Position numbers and translations under genes: made by a program. A model generated the notes under the pieces. That model was not told where the DNA came from and ran no database searches. It saw only the letters and a list, made by a program, of their open reading frames with translations. A stretch of 38,657 nt of DNA from JAVBNA01 sp031551875. Its GTDB lineage: Bacteria; Bacillota; Clostridia; Oscillospirales; Acutalibacteraceae. This document shows positions 1 through 6,650 of the stretch, piece after piece. The stretch spans positions 1 to 38,657 of the forward strand of contig JAVBNA010000011.1 of the NCBI GenBank assembly GCA_031551875.1, read 5' to 3'. Within the stretch, counting starts at the first letter, position 1, and each line of letters starts with the position of its first letter.

Positions 1-278
1 ATATCTGTGACCGAAATGCGGTTGAGGGCAAGTTTGGCGAGGGAAAGACCGCTTACGGATTAGCGCGGATTATGGCACGGCTGGAGGAAACTTCCCGTAC
101 CGTGATCGGCGTTATTCTGCTGTCCATGAATCTTCAGAGGCAACTCAGGGAGATTCTTTTGCGCTGGTTTTTGCATATCGGGTGGCAATACCCCGCCAAT
201 CGCGTTCTCAACGCTTTCATTCAGAGTTCGCCTTTGAACGTTATTGGGGAGTCACAGAAAAAGGGTAGTGTAAAATAA
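1..278 (+). pseudogene. IS5-like transposase, C-terminal fragment
   Basis: The frame is open from the left edge (first full codon at 3) to TAA at 276-278. Near the start it reads RNAVEGKFGEGKTAYGLARI, the conserved region around the catalytic Glu at the C-terminal end of IS5-group DDE transposases; the two Asp residues would lie outside the window. An ATG at 72 lies inside this conserved block, so it is not the gene start. The last few codons (about 264-278) coincide with the left end of the IS256-family element that follows. The original C-terminus was therefore probably cut by that insertion, and the present stop codon is supplied by the inserted DNA. Family assignment is from memory of the motif; the exact IS group is uncertain. 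Confidence 0.75.
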
Positions 279-1297
279 ATTGTGCTTTTGCCTTTCCGGG
301 GAAAAAATGATAGAATAAGGAAAGGTGATAGAAATGGGATTATTAAGTAAAGAGCAGCTCAGAGAACTAATCAAGGAAAAACAATTGGTAACAGCGGACG
401 ATGTGCACAACATGCTGAAAGAAATGTTTGCCGAAACCCTGCAAGAAATGCTGGAAGCGGAGTTGGACACCGAGCTGGGGTATAAGAAAAACGGTTTAGT
501 ACCAGACGGTTCCGGCAACCGGCGAAACGGCCATACCAAAAAAGAAGTACGGACTCAATACGGCGAAATTGAGCTCTCTGTCCCGCGGGACAGAGAGGGC
601 GATTTCGAGCCGACGGTCGTGAAAAAGCACCAAAAAGAAGTCACCGGTATCGAAGAACAAATTCTGGCGCTGTACGCCAAAGGTGTGTCGGTACGGGACA
701 TTCAGTCGCATCTGAATCAGCTTTACGGCATTGAGGTTTCTCCAACCTTGATTTCAAATGTGACCAACCGCATCATGCCGCTGATCAAGGAATGGCAGTC
801 CCGGCCTCTCCAAAAGACTTATTCTGTGGTGTTTTTGGACGCCATACACTACAAGGTCAAGCAGGAAGGGCATATTGTCAACAAAGCAGTCTACATGGTC
901 ATCGGCACAGATCTGGACGGCTGCAAGGACGTTCTCGGTATGTACATAGGAGAACATGAAACCAGTAAATTCTGGCTGACAGTGCTGAACGAACTCAAAA
1001 ATCGCGGCGTCGAGGATATTCTTATCTGCTGTGTGGACAACCTGACCGGCTTCTCAGAAGCCATCACCGCTTGCTTCCCGCAGACAGAAATACAAAAGTG
1101 CATTGTTCATCAAATCCGCAATTCCATCCGCTATGTGTCTTACAAAGACACGAAAAAGCTGCTCTCCGGGCTCAAACCGGTATATACCGCTGTCAGCGAG
1201 GCTGCCGCCTTAGCTGCCCTGGATGATTTCGAAAAGGAGTGGGGTCAGAAATACCCGCTGGTTATTCAATCCTGGCGGCGAAACTGGGGTGAAATTG

Positions 1298-1306
1298 CGA
1301 CCTTTT
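1298..1306. repeat. Target-site duplication, left copy
   Basis: CGACCTTTT here is repeated exactly at 2151-2159 on the other side of the nested element. A length of 8-9 bp is usual for IS256-family insertion. Collapsing the two copies restores the host transposase frame, which confirms the junctions. Confidence 0.9.
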
Positions 1307-2150
1307 GGTAAAATCCCAACATTTGTGTAAACTCCAAAACTGGCATAAAATAGAAGAAAATATATTACAGGGCGAGTAAGCATTTTGATGCTTACCGCCT
1401 TGTCTGCATGATAGCGGATACGGGCAGAAGTGTCAAGGGTGGCCGCTCCAGCGGCCATTCATTTTACCCTTGCACACGTCTGTCCGGATTTGCTACTCGG
1501 GGAGTCTGTCAGCGAAATAGACCTCCATCTGGGAATGTATGATTCCCCAGTCTTTGCGCCGTCCTGTCCATTTTTTCGTGATGTCGATCATGGCTAAATA
1601 CAGCATTTTCAGCAGGGCATCATCGGTCGGGAAAACCGGCTTGGATTTGGTCACCTTCCGGAGGCCGCGGTTGAAATTCTCGATGGCGTTGGTGGTGTAA
1701 ATCAGCGTCCGAACCTCCTGAGGATACTTGAAATAGGTGGCCAGATTCGGCCAGTTCGATTGCCAAGACTGCGCAATTTTTGGATATTTTCCGCTCCACT
1801 TTTCATTGAAATCATTCAACGCATGAAGGGCCGATTCCTCACTCACCGCCCCATACACTTTTTTTAGGTCGGCCATCAAGGCTTTGATATCCTTGTATGA
1901 GACGTATTTCGTGCTATTCCGAATCTGATGGATAATACACTGTTGAATCTCCGTCTGTGGGAATACCGCTTCGATGGCTCCGGGAAAACCTGTCAGCCCA
2001 TCTACACAGGCAATGAGGATATCATCGACGCCCCGGTTTTTCAGATTGTTCAGGATTCCCAGAGACCGTCCCGAAGATTGTGTAAAGCCTTCTAGGTGGT
2101 GTAAAATAGAAACACCGTAAGGAGGCTTTACACAATCTTCGGGACGGTCT
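1307..2150 (-). mobile_element. Inner, internally deleted IS256-family element
   Basis: This 844-bp element lies between the two CGACCTTTT copies, in the opposite orientation to its host IS. Its ends are related: the left end from 1307 and the reverse complement of the right end share a TCCC..A....TTGTGTAAA pattern. It encodes only the C-terminal part of a transposase (1493-2062, minus). The 5' part of the gene has been replaced by an inverted second copy of the element's own terminus (2062-2090). About 180 bp of non-coding sequence between the transposase stop and the left end contains two hairpins (GTAAGCA/TGCTTAC at 1376-1395 and GGCCGCT/AGCGGCC near 1441). It is likely immobile without transposase supplied in trans. 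Confidence 0.85.
1493..2062 (-). pseudogene. Truncated IS256-family transposase (C-terminal half)
   Basis: Homology to IS256 transposases begins abruptly at LGILNNLKNRGVDDI, whose first codon is 2060-2062. It covers the second Asp (CVDGLTGF), the HQIRN zinc-finger-like region and the Glu region (YTTNAIENFNRGLRKVTKS), and ends at TAG 1493-1495. The N-terminal DNA-binding part and the first catalytic Asp are missing. The frame stays open upstream to 2221, but those codons read across the terminus and the host IS and are not transposase. The sequence is clearly diverged from the outer transposase, so it is a different IS256 subtype and not a duplication. Confidence 0.88.
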
Positions 2151-2151
2151 C
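2062..2151. repeat. 29-bp perfect inverted repeat at IS terminus
   Basis: 2062-2090 (begins GAGACCGTCCCGAAGATTG) is the exact reverse complement of 2123-2151, with a 32-nt spacer. The right arm is the genuine end of the inner IS256-family element. The left arm is an inverted copy of that end joined directly to the truncated transposase. The outermost pair overlaps the first base of the target duplication. Confidence 0.95.
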
Positions 2152-2159
2152 GACCTTTT
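2151..2159. repeat. Target-site duplication, right copy
   Basis: CGACCTTTT, identical to 1298-1306. The host transposase frame resumes at 2160. Confidence 0.9.
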
Positions 2160-2494
2160 TCAAGTATCCCCCCGAAATTCGCAAGCTTATTTATACGACC
2201 AATATGATTGAAAGCTACCATCGGCAGCTACGCAAAGTGACCAAAGGAAAATCCGTTTTCCCTACGGATGAAGCACTTCTCAAAATGCTGTATCTCGTTA
2301 CGCAAGACATCATGATGAAGTGGACAGGCAGGATTCATAACTGGGGACAGATTCTTCTCCAACTCAGCGTTTTCTTCCCGGATCGTGTTAAATCTCATCT
2401 TGCTTGATTGGCATTAGCACAAAACTATTGACAGACTCACAAAAAACAGATCTGCCCCAAAAAAGCCGGACAAAAGCGTTGTTTTTGAGAATTA

Positions 2495-2707
2495 CTATGA
2501 CAAATCACTGCCGCACATTAACCGCAGCAGTGATTCACTAACTTTAATAACTTCCACCGGGCAGAAGCTCTCCGCTTCCAGTGCGGCGTCCTGTGTTTCT
2601 TTCGTCACTTCGGCCAGCCCATCCTCCGCCATCCGGAAAACCTCCGGTCAGAGTTCAGGGCAAAGCCCACAGCCGATATAGCCGTCTCTGTCCATTTTCG
2701 CTTTCAA
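2495..2707 (-). pseudogene. Ferredoxin-like gene with in-frame TGA at a Cys position
   Basis: On the minus strand, a TTG at 2705-2707 sits 8 nt after an AAAGGAG site that overlaps the cupin stop codon. It opens a frame resembling short single-cluster [4Fe-4S] ferredoxins: MDRDGYIGCGLCPEL, then TGA (2648-2650), then PEVFRMAEDGLAEV and a C-terminal FCPVEVIKV. The usual motif is C-x2-C-x2-C-x3-C-P. Here the first Cys is Tyr (codon 10) and the fourth is the TGA (codon 20). The frame ends at TAG 2495-2497, a little beyond the normal ferredoxin length. The simplest reading is a decayed pseudogene; a selenocysteine codon is considered under findings. The position directly after the cupin gene suggests a former two-gene unit. 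Confidence 0.7.
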
Positions 2708-2712
2708 ATCAA

Positions 2713-3060
2713 TCACTCCTTTACTTTAGGAAAAATCACGGTCAGCAGCATTTTAAATCGTTCCTCGCCAAAAACAGCGTGTGATATTCCGGCCGGCATG
2801 ATGAGCGTATCGCCGGCATTCAAAATATGCTCCGTGCCGTCGACAGTAAATTTCCCGGTTCCGTCCAGCACTGTAACCATTGCGTCGCCGCTTGACGCGT
2901 GTGTGCTGATTTCCTCACCTTTCTCGAAGGCAAACAGCGTCAGGCTACGGTGACTGTTTTGAGCAAGGGTTTTGCTGACGATCTGGCCCGGCATATAGTC
3001 TACCTCATCAACCAATTTTACAACCGTGTTGTGTTCAATGTTTTTTATATACTTATCCAT
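2713..3060 (-). CDS. Small cupin-domain protein
   Basis: This 115-aa single-domain cupin has the usual two conserved boxes: a GEEISTHASSGDAMVTVLDG block (motif 1 with one His) and an AGDTLIMPAGISHAV block (motif 2, PAGISH). Such proteins adopt a beta-barrel that often binds a metal. Family members of this size are common in anaerobes and usually lack an assigned substrate, and none can be inferred here. ATG 3058-3060 is chosen because AGGAG lies 8 nt upstream; a GTG three codons earlier overlaps that site. It follows a 34-codon ORF whose TGA overlaps its Shine-Dalgarno region, and it precedes the broken ferredoxin, so the three look like one transcript from the promoter at 3208-3236. Confidence 0.85.
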   Translation of the reverse strand: MDKYIKNIEHNTVVKLVDEVDYMPGQIVSKTLAQNSHRSLTLFAFEKGEEISTHASSGDAMVTVLDGTGKFTVDGTEHILNAGDTLIMPAGISHAVFGEERFKMLLTVIFPKVKE

Positions 3061-3065
3061 ACCGT

Positions 3066-3170
3066 TCACTCCTTTTCTGCTTTAGTATCGCTAACTGTGA
3101 GTGAAAGCGAAAGAGTAGTGCGTTTCTCCTCAGCATCATTTATTGTTTCAGTAGATATCTTTTTCCGCAT
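3066..3170 (-). CDS. Small ORF (34 aa) leading the cupin transcript
   Basis: An ATG at 3168-3170 has an AAAAGGAG site at good spacing and opens a 34-aa frame beginning MRKKISTETIND and ending TKAEKE. Its TGA (3066-3068) lies within the cupin's ribosome-binding region, so translation of the two would be coupled. The peptide is hydrophilic and rich in Thr, Ser, Lys and Glu, with no membrane segment or Cys. I do not recognise it. It could be a real small protein, a leader peptide, or the stub of a deleted gene. Confidence 0.4.
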   Translation of the reverse strand: MRKKISTETINDAEEKRTTLSLSLTVSDTKAEKE

Positions 3171-3207
3171 CTTAGAATCTCCTTTTGCGTAATTAATCAT
3201 TTAATCA

Positions 3208-3236
3208 ATTATACAATTAATCATCCCGAATATCAA
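3208..3236 (-). promoter_or_regulatory. Sigma-A promoter for the cupin unit with repeat operator
   Basis: On the minus strand TTGATA (3231-3236) and TATAAT (3208-3213) are separated by exactly 17 nt. The region also carries ATGATTAATT twice (3191-3200 and 3215-3224), with a related ATTGATTAA between them, all overlapping or flanking the -10 box. This arrangement suits a repressor operator; the regulator is unknown. Confidence 0.7.
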
Positions 3237-3357
3237 GGTTTTTTATGCCTGTATTATTGTTATCATGTAATTAAAGATAAAAGACAGGTACAATAAAAAC
3301 AAAAAACAGCCCAAACCATTGATTTGAGCCGTAAGAATAGAATGTACTTTGTATAAA

Positions 3358-3576
3358 TTATAAAGTTTTTTCATCTTCATAATTATTGCATTTTTCTGTA
3401 ATATACTCTGCATTTCGCCTTATTTTATTTGCTGCCGTTTTAAGTTCTTCTTCAAGAAGTTCTTCCTCTTGTTTTATTAAAAACATAATATAATCTCCCA
3501 GCTTTTCATTTTTTATACCTTTAATTGCATATATTCTTACATCTTCCGAGGCAATCGTTAAATCTAATTCTTGCAT
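3358..3576 (-). CDS. Hypothetical 72-aa protein, AT-rich
   Basis: The open frame begins MQELDLTIASEDVRIYAIK and continues with a Glu/Lys-rich, probably helical or coiled segment (EEELLEEELKTAANKIRR). No family is recognised. There is no good Shine-Dalgarno close to the ATG (a GGAG lies about 17 nt away). Its base composition is much more AT-rich than the chromosomal genes after 4081, matching the accessory character of the strip beside it. It may be a plasmid- or phage-derived remnant. Confidence 0.4.
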   Translation of the reverse strand: MQELDLTIASEDVRIYAIKGIKNEKLGDYIMFLIKQEEELLEEELKTAANKIRRNAEYITEKCNNYEDEKTL

Positions 3577-3735
3577 TTTTCTTTTGAATTGTGCTCCACT
3601 ATGCTTTTAATAATAGCATAATAAATAGCATTTGTCAAAATGGTGTAGCAAGTTATACCAAAATCTTCGATTGTTGGAAACTTGCGGTGGGCGTTGCCCC
3701 CTCGACCCCCAATTTTATCGCCCTTCGTAAGCGAT
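3577..3735. other. Non-coding stretch beside tRNA-Ala
   Basis: No gene is seen. It contains a hairpin with a 9-bp perfect stem (TTTTATCGC 3713-3721 with GCGATAAAA 3731-3739) whose right arm overlaps the T-run of the tRNA terminator, and a C-rich tract at 3694-3710. No copy of the tRNA 3' end was found here that could serve as an attachment-site repeat. Confidence 0.5.
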
Positions 3736-3766
3736 AAAAAAGAGGATAGTCTTAAAGACCATCCTC
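3736..3766 (-). terminator. Intrinsic terminator of tRNA-Ala
   Basis: Read on the minus strand, GAGGAT..GTCT / AGAC..ATCCTC forms a hairpin (3742-3766) followed by six T residues (3736-3741). It lies about 60 nt beyond the tRNA 3' end. Confidence 0.75.
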
Positions 3767-3825
3767 AATTCTATAGGTAAGCGTGAACAGATTCTTATAG
3801 AAACCGAGTTCAACGCTCCAATTTT

Positions 3826-3901
<76 letters not shown>

Positions 3902-3930
3902 AAGAACTCATTCGTTTTTGGCTCTTGAGT

Positions 3931-3959
3931 ATTATATCAGCTTTTCTTTCGCTGTGCAA
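3931..3959 (-). promoter_or_regulatory. Promoter of tRNA-Ala
   Basis: On the minus strand TTGCAC (3954-3959), a 17-nt spacer and TATAAT (3931-3936) lie about 30 bp upstream of the mature tRNA 5' end. Confidence 0.8.
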
Positions 3960-4080
3960 GTGTTTTTTATAAAAATAAGCGGGTTTCTCTTTTAGCGTAA
4001 AAAACAGAAGAATAATGCGTCCCAAAACCGGAAACAATGTTGTGAGAATCCATGATGTGAGATTTGCGGGAGAGAAAAGC

Positions 4081-4464
4081 ATGAAACAGAAAAAAAGCGC
4101 AAAAAACAGGACGGTTTCCCGGCTGATTACAGGGGCGGGCGGATTGTTCGCTGGTTTTTTTAACGGGCTGTTTGGTGCGGGGGGCGGCATGCTTGCAGTG
4201 CCGGCGCTCGAGCTTTCCGGGCTTGAGGTGGAGAAATCACATGCAACGTCGATCGCGCTGATTTTACCGCTGTGTATATTCAGCTCGGTTCTGTATCTGG
4301 CAGACGGGCGGGTACAGCTCAGCGACGCGCTGCCCTACTTACCCGGCGGGGTGGTCGGCGCAATCGTTGGGTCAACACTGCTGTGCAAGCTGTCCCCGGT
4401 CTGGATCAAGCGCATTTTCGGCGTGCTCATGATGTGGGCGGGCGTCCGCATGATCATCGGATAG
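4081..4464 (+). CDS. TauE/SafE-family permease, half-size subunit 1
   Basis: This 127-aa membrane protein starts with a Lys-rich N-terminus followed by a glycine-rich first helix (GLFAGFFNGLFGAGGGMLAVP) typical of TauE/SafE (UPF0721) transporters, and has about four membrane segments. Full-length family members have about eight and arise from an internal repeat, so this is one half. The ATG at 4081 follows GGGAGAG at 6 nt; the frame is open further upstream without a good site. The second half follows as a separate gene 10 nt downstream. The family exports sulfite, sulfoacetate or related organosulfur anions; the substrate here is unknown. Confidence 0.85.
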   Translation: MKQKKSAKNRTVSRLITGAGGLFAGFFNGLFGAGGGMLAVPALELSGLEVEKSHATSIALILPLCIFSSVLYLADGRVQLSDALPYLPGGVVGAIVGSTLLCKLSPVWIKRIFGVLMMWAGVRMIIG

Positions 4465-4474
4465 GAGGTGGGGC

Positions 4475-4855
4475 ATGGATTGGATCACCGCTTCCCTTGC
4501 GGGGCTGTTGTCCGGGATTTTCAGCGCCATGGGTATGGGCGGCGGAGGCGTGCTGGTCATCTACCTCACGCTGTTCGCCGGTGCGGAACAATCGTCGGCC
4601 CAGGGCATCAACCTGATTTTTTTTATACCCTGCGCACTGGTTGCCATATTTATGCACGCTCGTAAAAAGCTGATTGACTGGAAAAAGTTTTTACTGGCCG
4701 CCGCGCTTGGGCTGCCTGCCGCATTTCTGGGTACGCAGCTTGCGGGCGTGGTGGGGGACGGGCTGCTGCGCAAGCTGTTCGGTGGGCTGCTTGTCATTAT
4801 GGCACTGCGGGAGTTTTTTACAAAAAAAGAGGCGTGTAAAAAGGACGAAGAGTGA
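4475..4855 (+). CDS. TauE/SafE-family permease, half-size subunit 2
   Basis: This 126-aa partner of the preceding gene repeats the same glycine-rich first helix (GLLSGIFSAMGMGGGGVLVIY), with about four membrane segments in total and a charged C-terminus (TKKEACKKDEE). A strong AGGAGGTGGGGC site precedes the ATG. The two proteins are similar in layout but not identical, so they probably assemble as a heterodimer equivalent to one full-length transporter. The stop codon lies in the loop of the terminator hairpin. Confidence 0.85.
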   Translation: MDWITASLAGLLSGIFSAMGMGGGGVLVIYLTLFAGAEQSSAQGINLIFFIPCALVAIFMHARKKLIDWKKFLLAAALGLPAAFLGTQLAGVVGDGLLRKLFGGLLVIMALREFFTKKEACKKDEE

Positions 4856-4869
4856 ACTTCGTCCTTTTT
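4838..4869. terminator. Bidirectional terminator between tauE pair and ytvI
   Basis: A 13-bp perfect stem (4838-4850 with 4857-4869) encloses a 6-nt loop. It has an A-run on the left arm and a T-run on the right, so it can terminate both converging transcripts. Confidence 0.9.
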
Positions 4870-4894
4870 AAGTGAGTCATGATTAAGTTGCAAG

Positions 4895-5980
4895 TTACTC
4901 TTTCCAAAGCTTCAGCGTACCGTTTTTCTGGAGCTGAACCAGCGTAATGCAGATCATGGGGAAGAGGAACATGCCCGCAATGCCCATGATTTGAAGGCCG
5001 ATATACATGGAGATGAGCGTGATCACAGGATGCAGACCGATGTTGATGCTGACAATACGAGGCTCAACGATGTTGCGGATCACTGTGATGACGGCGTAGA
5101 GGATAACCAGACCGAGCGCCATGCCCCAGTTTCCAAGCAGCAGGGAGATGATGGCCCACGGGATGAGCACCGTACCGACGCCTAAAATGGGCAGGATGTC
5201 CACGATGGAGATGATCGCGGCGAGAATAATGGAATACTGTACACCCAAAATGGTCAGACCGATCGAAAGCTCGGCAAAGGTGATGAGCATAATGGTCAGA
5301 TAGGACTTGAACATTTTGAAGAGGATAGACTTCATGAATGTTCTCAGCCCGCTCACGCCCTCCTGCACCTTTTTTGGAAGCTGCCGATAGATAAATCCGG
5401 TGATGGCGTCATAATCCATAGAAATGAAGAAGGTTGCGACAATCGTGATGATGAACGAAACAATGATGAAGGGCAGGCGCGTGGTGGTGAAGCTGGCGAT
5501 CGCGGTGCCCAGGGAAACCGCCCAGCCCATCGCAGAGCTTTGCAGTTGGCCGGTCAGCGACTGCGTGGCATTTTCGATGGGGGTCGTGAAGTCGGCCGGT
5601 AAACTGGCTTTCAGTCCCTCAAGGAGCTTGTCAAGGCTTTTCGTAATCTGCGGCAGGGTGGTCTTCGTGAACTCGGGAACCTGCTCAATGAAGGAGGCCA
5701 GCTGTCCGATCAGCTGCGCACCCAGCACAAAAACGAGAAAGCCGATGATGAAAAAGGTAAACGTTACTAGAATGGAAGAAGCATACTTCTTTTTAAGCTT
5801 CGTCTTTTTACTGATAAATCGGATGGGACGCTGGAGAAGCGCGGCGATCACAATGGCGATGAGAAAAGGGACGATCGCGCCGAGCAGATCCTTGAGTACA
5901 AAATAGAAAAGCGCGAGAATCAGTGCCCAGAAAAAGAGATTGATGATAAAACTCAGCCGTTTCCGGGTTTGTTGGTTCAT
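4895..5980 (-). CDS. ytvI: YtvI-type AI-2E family permease (sporulation membrane protein)
   Basis: This 361-aa polytopic protein of the AI-2E transporter/UPF0118 family has two N-terminal hairpin helices, a central soluble segment (about residues 100-150, FIEQVPEFTKTTLPQITKSL) and a C-terminal membrane half. The C-terminal half carries the family signature VDILPILGVGTVLIPWAII and a conserved RNIVEPRI motif. Length and signature match YtvI of spore formers, a sporulation-associated integral membrane protein of unclear transport role. The ATG at 5980 lies 12 nt after AAGGAG (5993-5998). An upstream in-frame ATG at 6001 contains that site and would be almost leaderless from the promoter. Convergent with the tauE pair. 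Confidence 0.85.
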   Translation of the reverse strand: MNQQTRKRLSFIINLFFWALILALFYFVLKDLLGAIVPFLIAIVIAALLQRPIRFISKKTKLKKKYASSILVTFTFFIIGFLVFVLGAQLIGQLASFIEQVPEFTKTTLPQITKSLDKLLEGLKASLPADFTTPIENATQSLTGQLQSSAMGWAVSLGTAIASFTTTRLPFIIVSFIITIVATFFISMDYDAITGFIYRQLPKKVQEGVSGLRTFMKSILFKMFKSYLTIMLITFAELSIGLTILGVQYSIILAAIISIVDILPILGVGTVLIPWAIISLLLGNWGMALGLVILYAVITVIRNIVEPRIVSINIGLHPVITLISMYIGLQIMGIAGMFLFPMICITLVQLQKNGTLKLWKE

Positions 5981-6016
5981 TGCTGTAACACACTCCTTCA
6001 TTTTGAGGCTGTCTCC

Positions 6017-6045
6017 ATTCTACCGGTTTGCAACAAAAGACGCAA
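6017..6045 (-). promoter_or_regulatory. Promoter of ytvI
   Basis: Minus-strand TTGCGT (6040-6045), a 17-nt spacer and TAGAAT (6017-6022). It predicts a start near 6010. Confidence 0.55.
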
Positions 6046-6094
6046 GAATAAAATTGTAAAGTTTAGAAAAATATAACAATTACAACGATTTTGC

Positions 6095-6123
6095 TTGAAC
6101 TTGAGACAAAAACGTGCTATAGT
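6095..6123 (+). promoter_or_regulatory. Promoter of the hom-thrB-lysC operon
   Basis: TTGAAC (6095-6100), 17 nt, TATAGT (6118-6123). Transcription would start near 6130, so an in-frame ATG at 6095 cannot be the start of the first gene. Confidence 0.75.
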
Positions 6124-6169
6124 GTACACCGTGACAACACAACAGTGCGCGGGAGGCGGACGGACGAAA

Positions 6170-6607
6170 ATGAAAGACGGAACATATTATCTTGTGGACG
6201 GCCGGGTACTGCCCGAGGTTTTCCTGAAGGCTGTGGAGGCAAAAAAGCTGCTGTCGCAGGGCGAAGCCGAGTCGACGGCCGACGCTGTGCGCAGGGTGGG
6301 CATCTCCCGAAGCGCATTTTACAAATACAAGGATTTCGTGTATACTTATAAAGATACAAAAAATAATCGAATCCTCACGGTGCATGCCATTTTGCATGAC
6401 CGGCCGGGCGTGCTCCAGGATTTTATCGGCGCATTCACGGCCTGCGGGGCGAACATCCTGACCGTCAATCAGAATATCCCGGTTTCTGGGCTGGCGGTGG
6501 TTTCGGTTTCCTCCCGTGTCGGCGCGGCGGATCAGGCGCAGGCGCTTCTGGAAACACTGCGCGGGCTTCCCGGTGTGGAGCGTATTGAGAGTATATCCGG
6601 TGAATAA
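6170..6607 (+). CDS. PheB-like ACT-domain protein
   Basis: This 145-aa protein has an N-terminal helical segment (to about residue 60, including AVRRVGISRSAFYKYKDFV, which looks like a helix-turn-helix) and a C-terminal ACT domain (about 68-143, RILTVHAILHDRPGVLQDFI). It fits the PheB/UPF0735 family. ACT domains bind amino acids and regulate the proteins they contact. As first gene of an aspartate-family operon, 43 nt before hom, it probably senses threonine or a related amino acid for this pathway (inference). The ATG at 6170 is the first good start inside the predicted transcript, with GGGAGG about 12 nt upstream. Confidence 0.82.
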   Translation: MKDGTYYLVDGRVLPEVFLKAVEAKKLLSQGEAESTADAVRRVGISRSAFYKYKDFVYTYKDTKNNRILTVHAILHDRPGVLQDFIGAFTACGANILTVNQNIPVSGLAVVSVSSRVGAADQAQALLETLRGLPGVERIESISGE

Positions 6608-6650
6608 CGCTTCTAAACAAAACTGATTCATATATAAAGGACGTGTAGGA

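Larger units (their letters stand above)
334..2407 (+). pseudogene. IS256-family transposase, split by a nested insertion
   Basis: The 5' part (to 1306) and 3' part (from 2160) join in frame when 1307-2159 is removed, giving one 406-aa Mutator-type transposase. The first part contains the two catalytic Asp regions (VFLDAIHYKV and CVDNLTGF). The last part restores the catalytic Glu region (YTTNMIESYHRQLRKVTKG) and ends at TGA 2407. Without repair, the first part runs into the insertion and stops at 1311. The ATG at 334 is preferred because AAGGAAAGG (317-325) lies 8 nt upstream; a GTG at 325 overlaps that site. The present form lacks the Glu and should be inactive. Confidence 0.9.
264..2437 (+). 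mobile_element. Outer IS256-family insertion sequence (interrupted)
   Basis: This IS carries one Mutator-type transposase gene and sits in the tail of the IS5-like gene. Imperfect terminal inverted repeats are visible: 270-292 against the reverse complement of 2410-2432, 15 of 23 positions matching and sharing TTGTGCT and TGCC blocks. The outer boundaries are approximate. The flanks (GAGTCACAGAAA at about 250-261 and GACTCACAAAAA at 2434-2445) resemble each other and may be a decayed target duplication. The element is itself disrupted by a second IS256-family copy at 1307-2150. Confidence 0.65.

Noticed and set aside
72..278. ATG at 72 as the start of a 68-aa gene
   Set aside because: The conserved transposase motif lies upstream of it in the same frame, so this is the tail of a larger gene.
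2063..2221. N-terminal extension of the minus-strand inner transposase frame
   Set aside because: These codons read through the IS end and into the outer transposase in antisense; homology begins only at 2062.
2495..2707. Firm call of a selenoprotein ferredoxin
   Set aside because: The stem after the TGA is too close to match known bacterial SECIS geometry, and a second cluster Cys is lost. It is kept only as a possibility.
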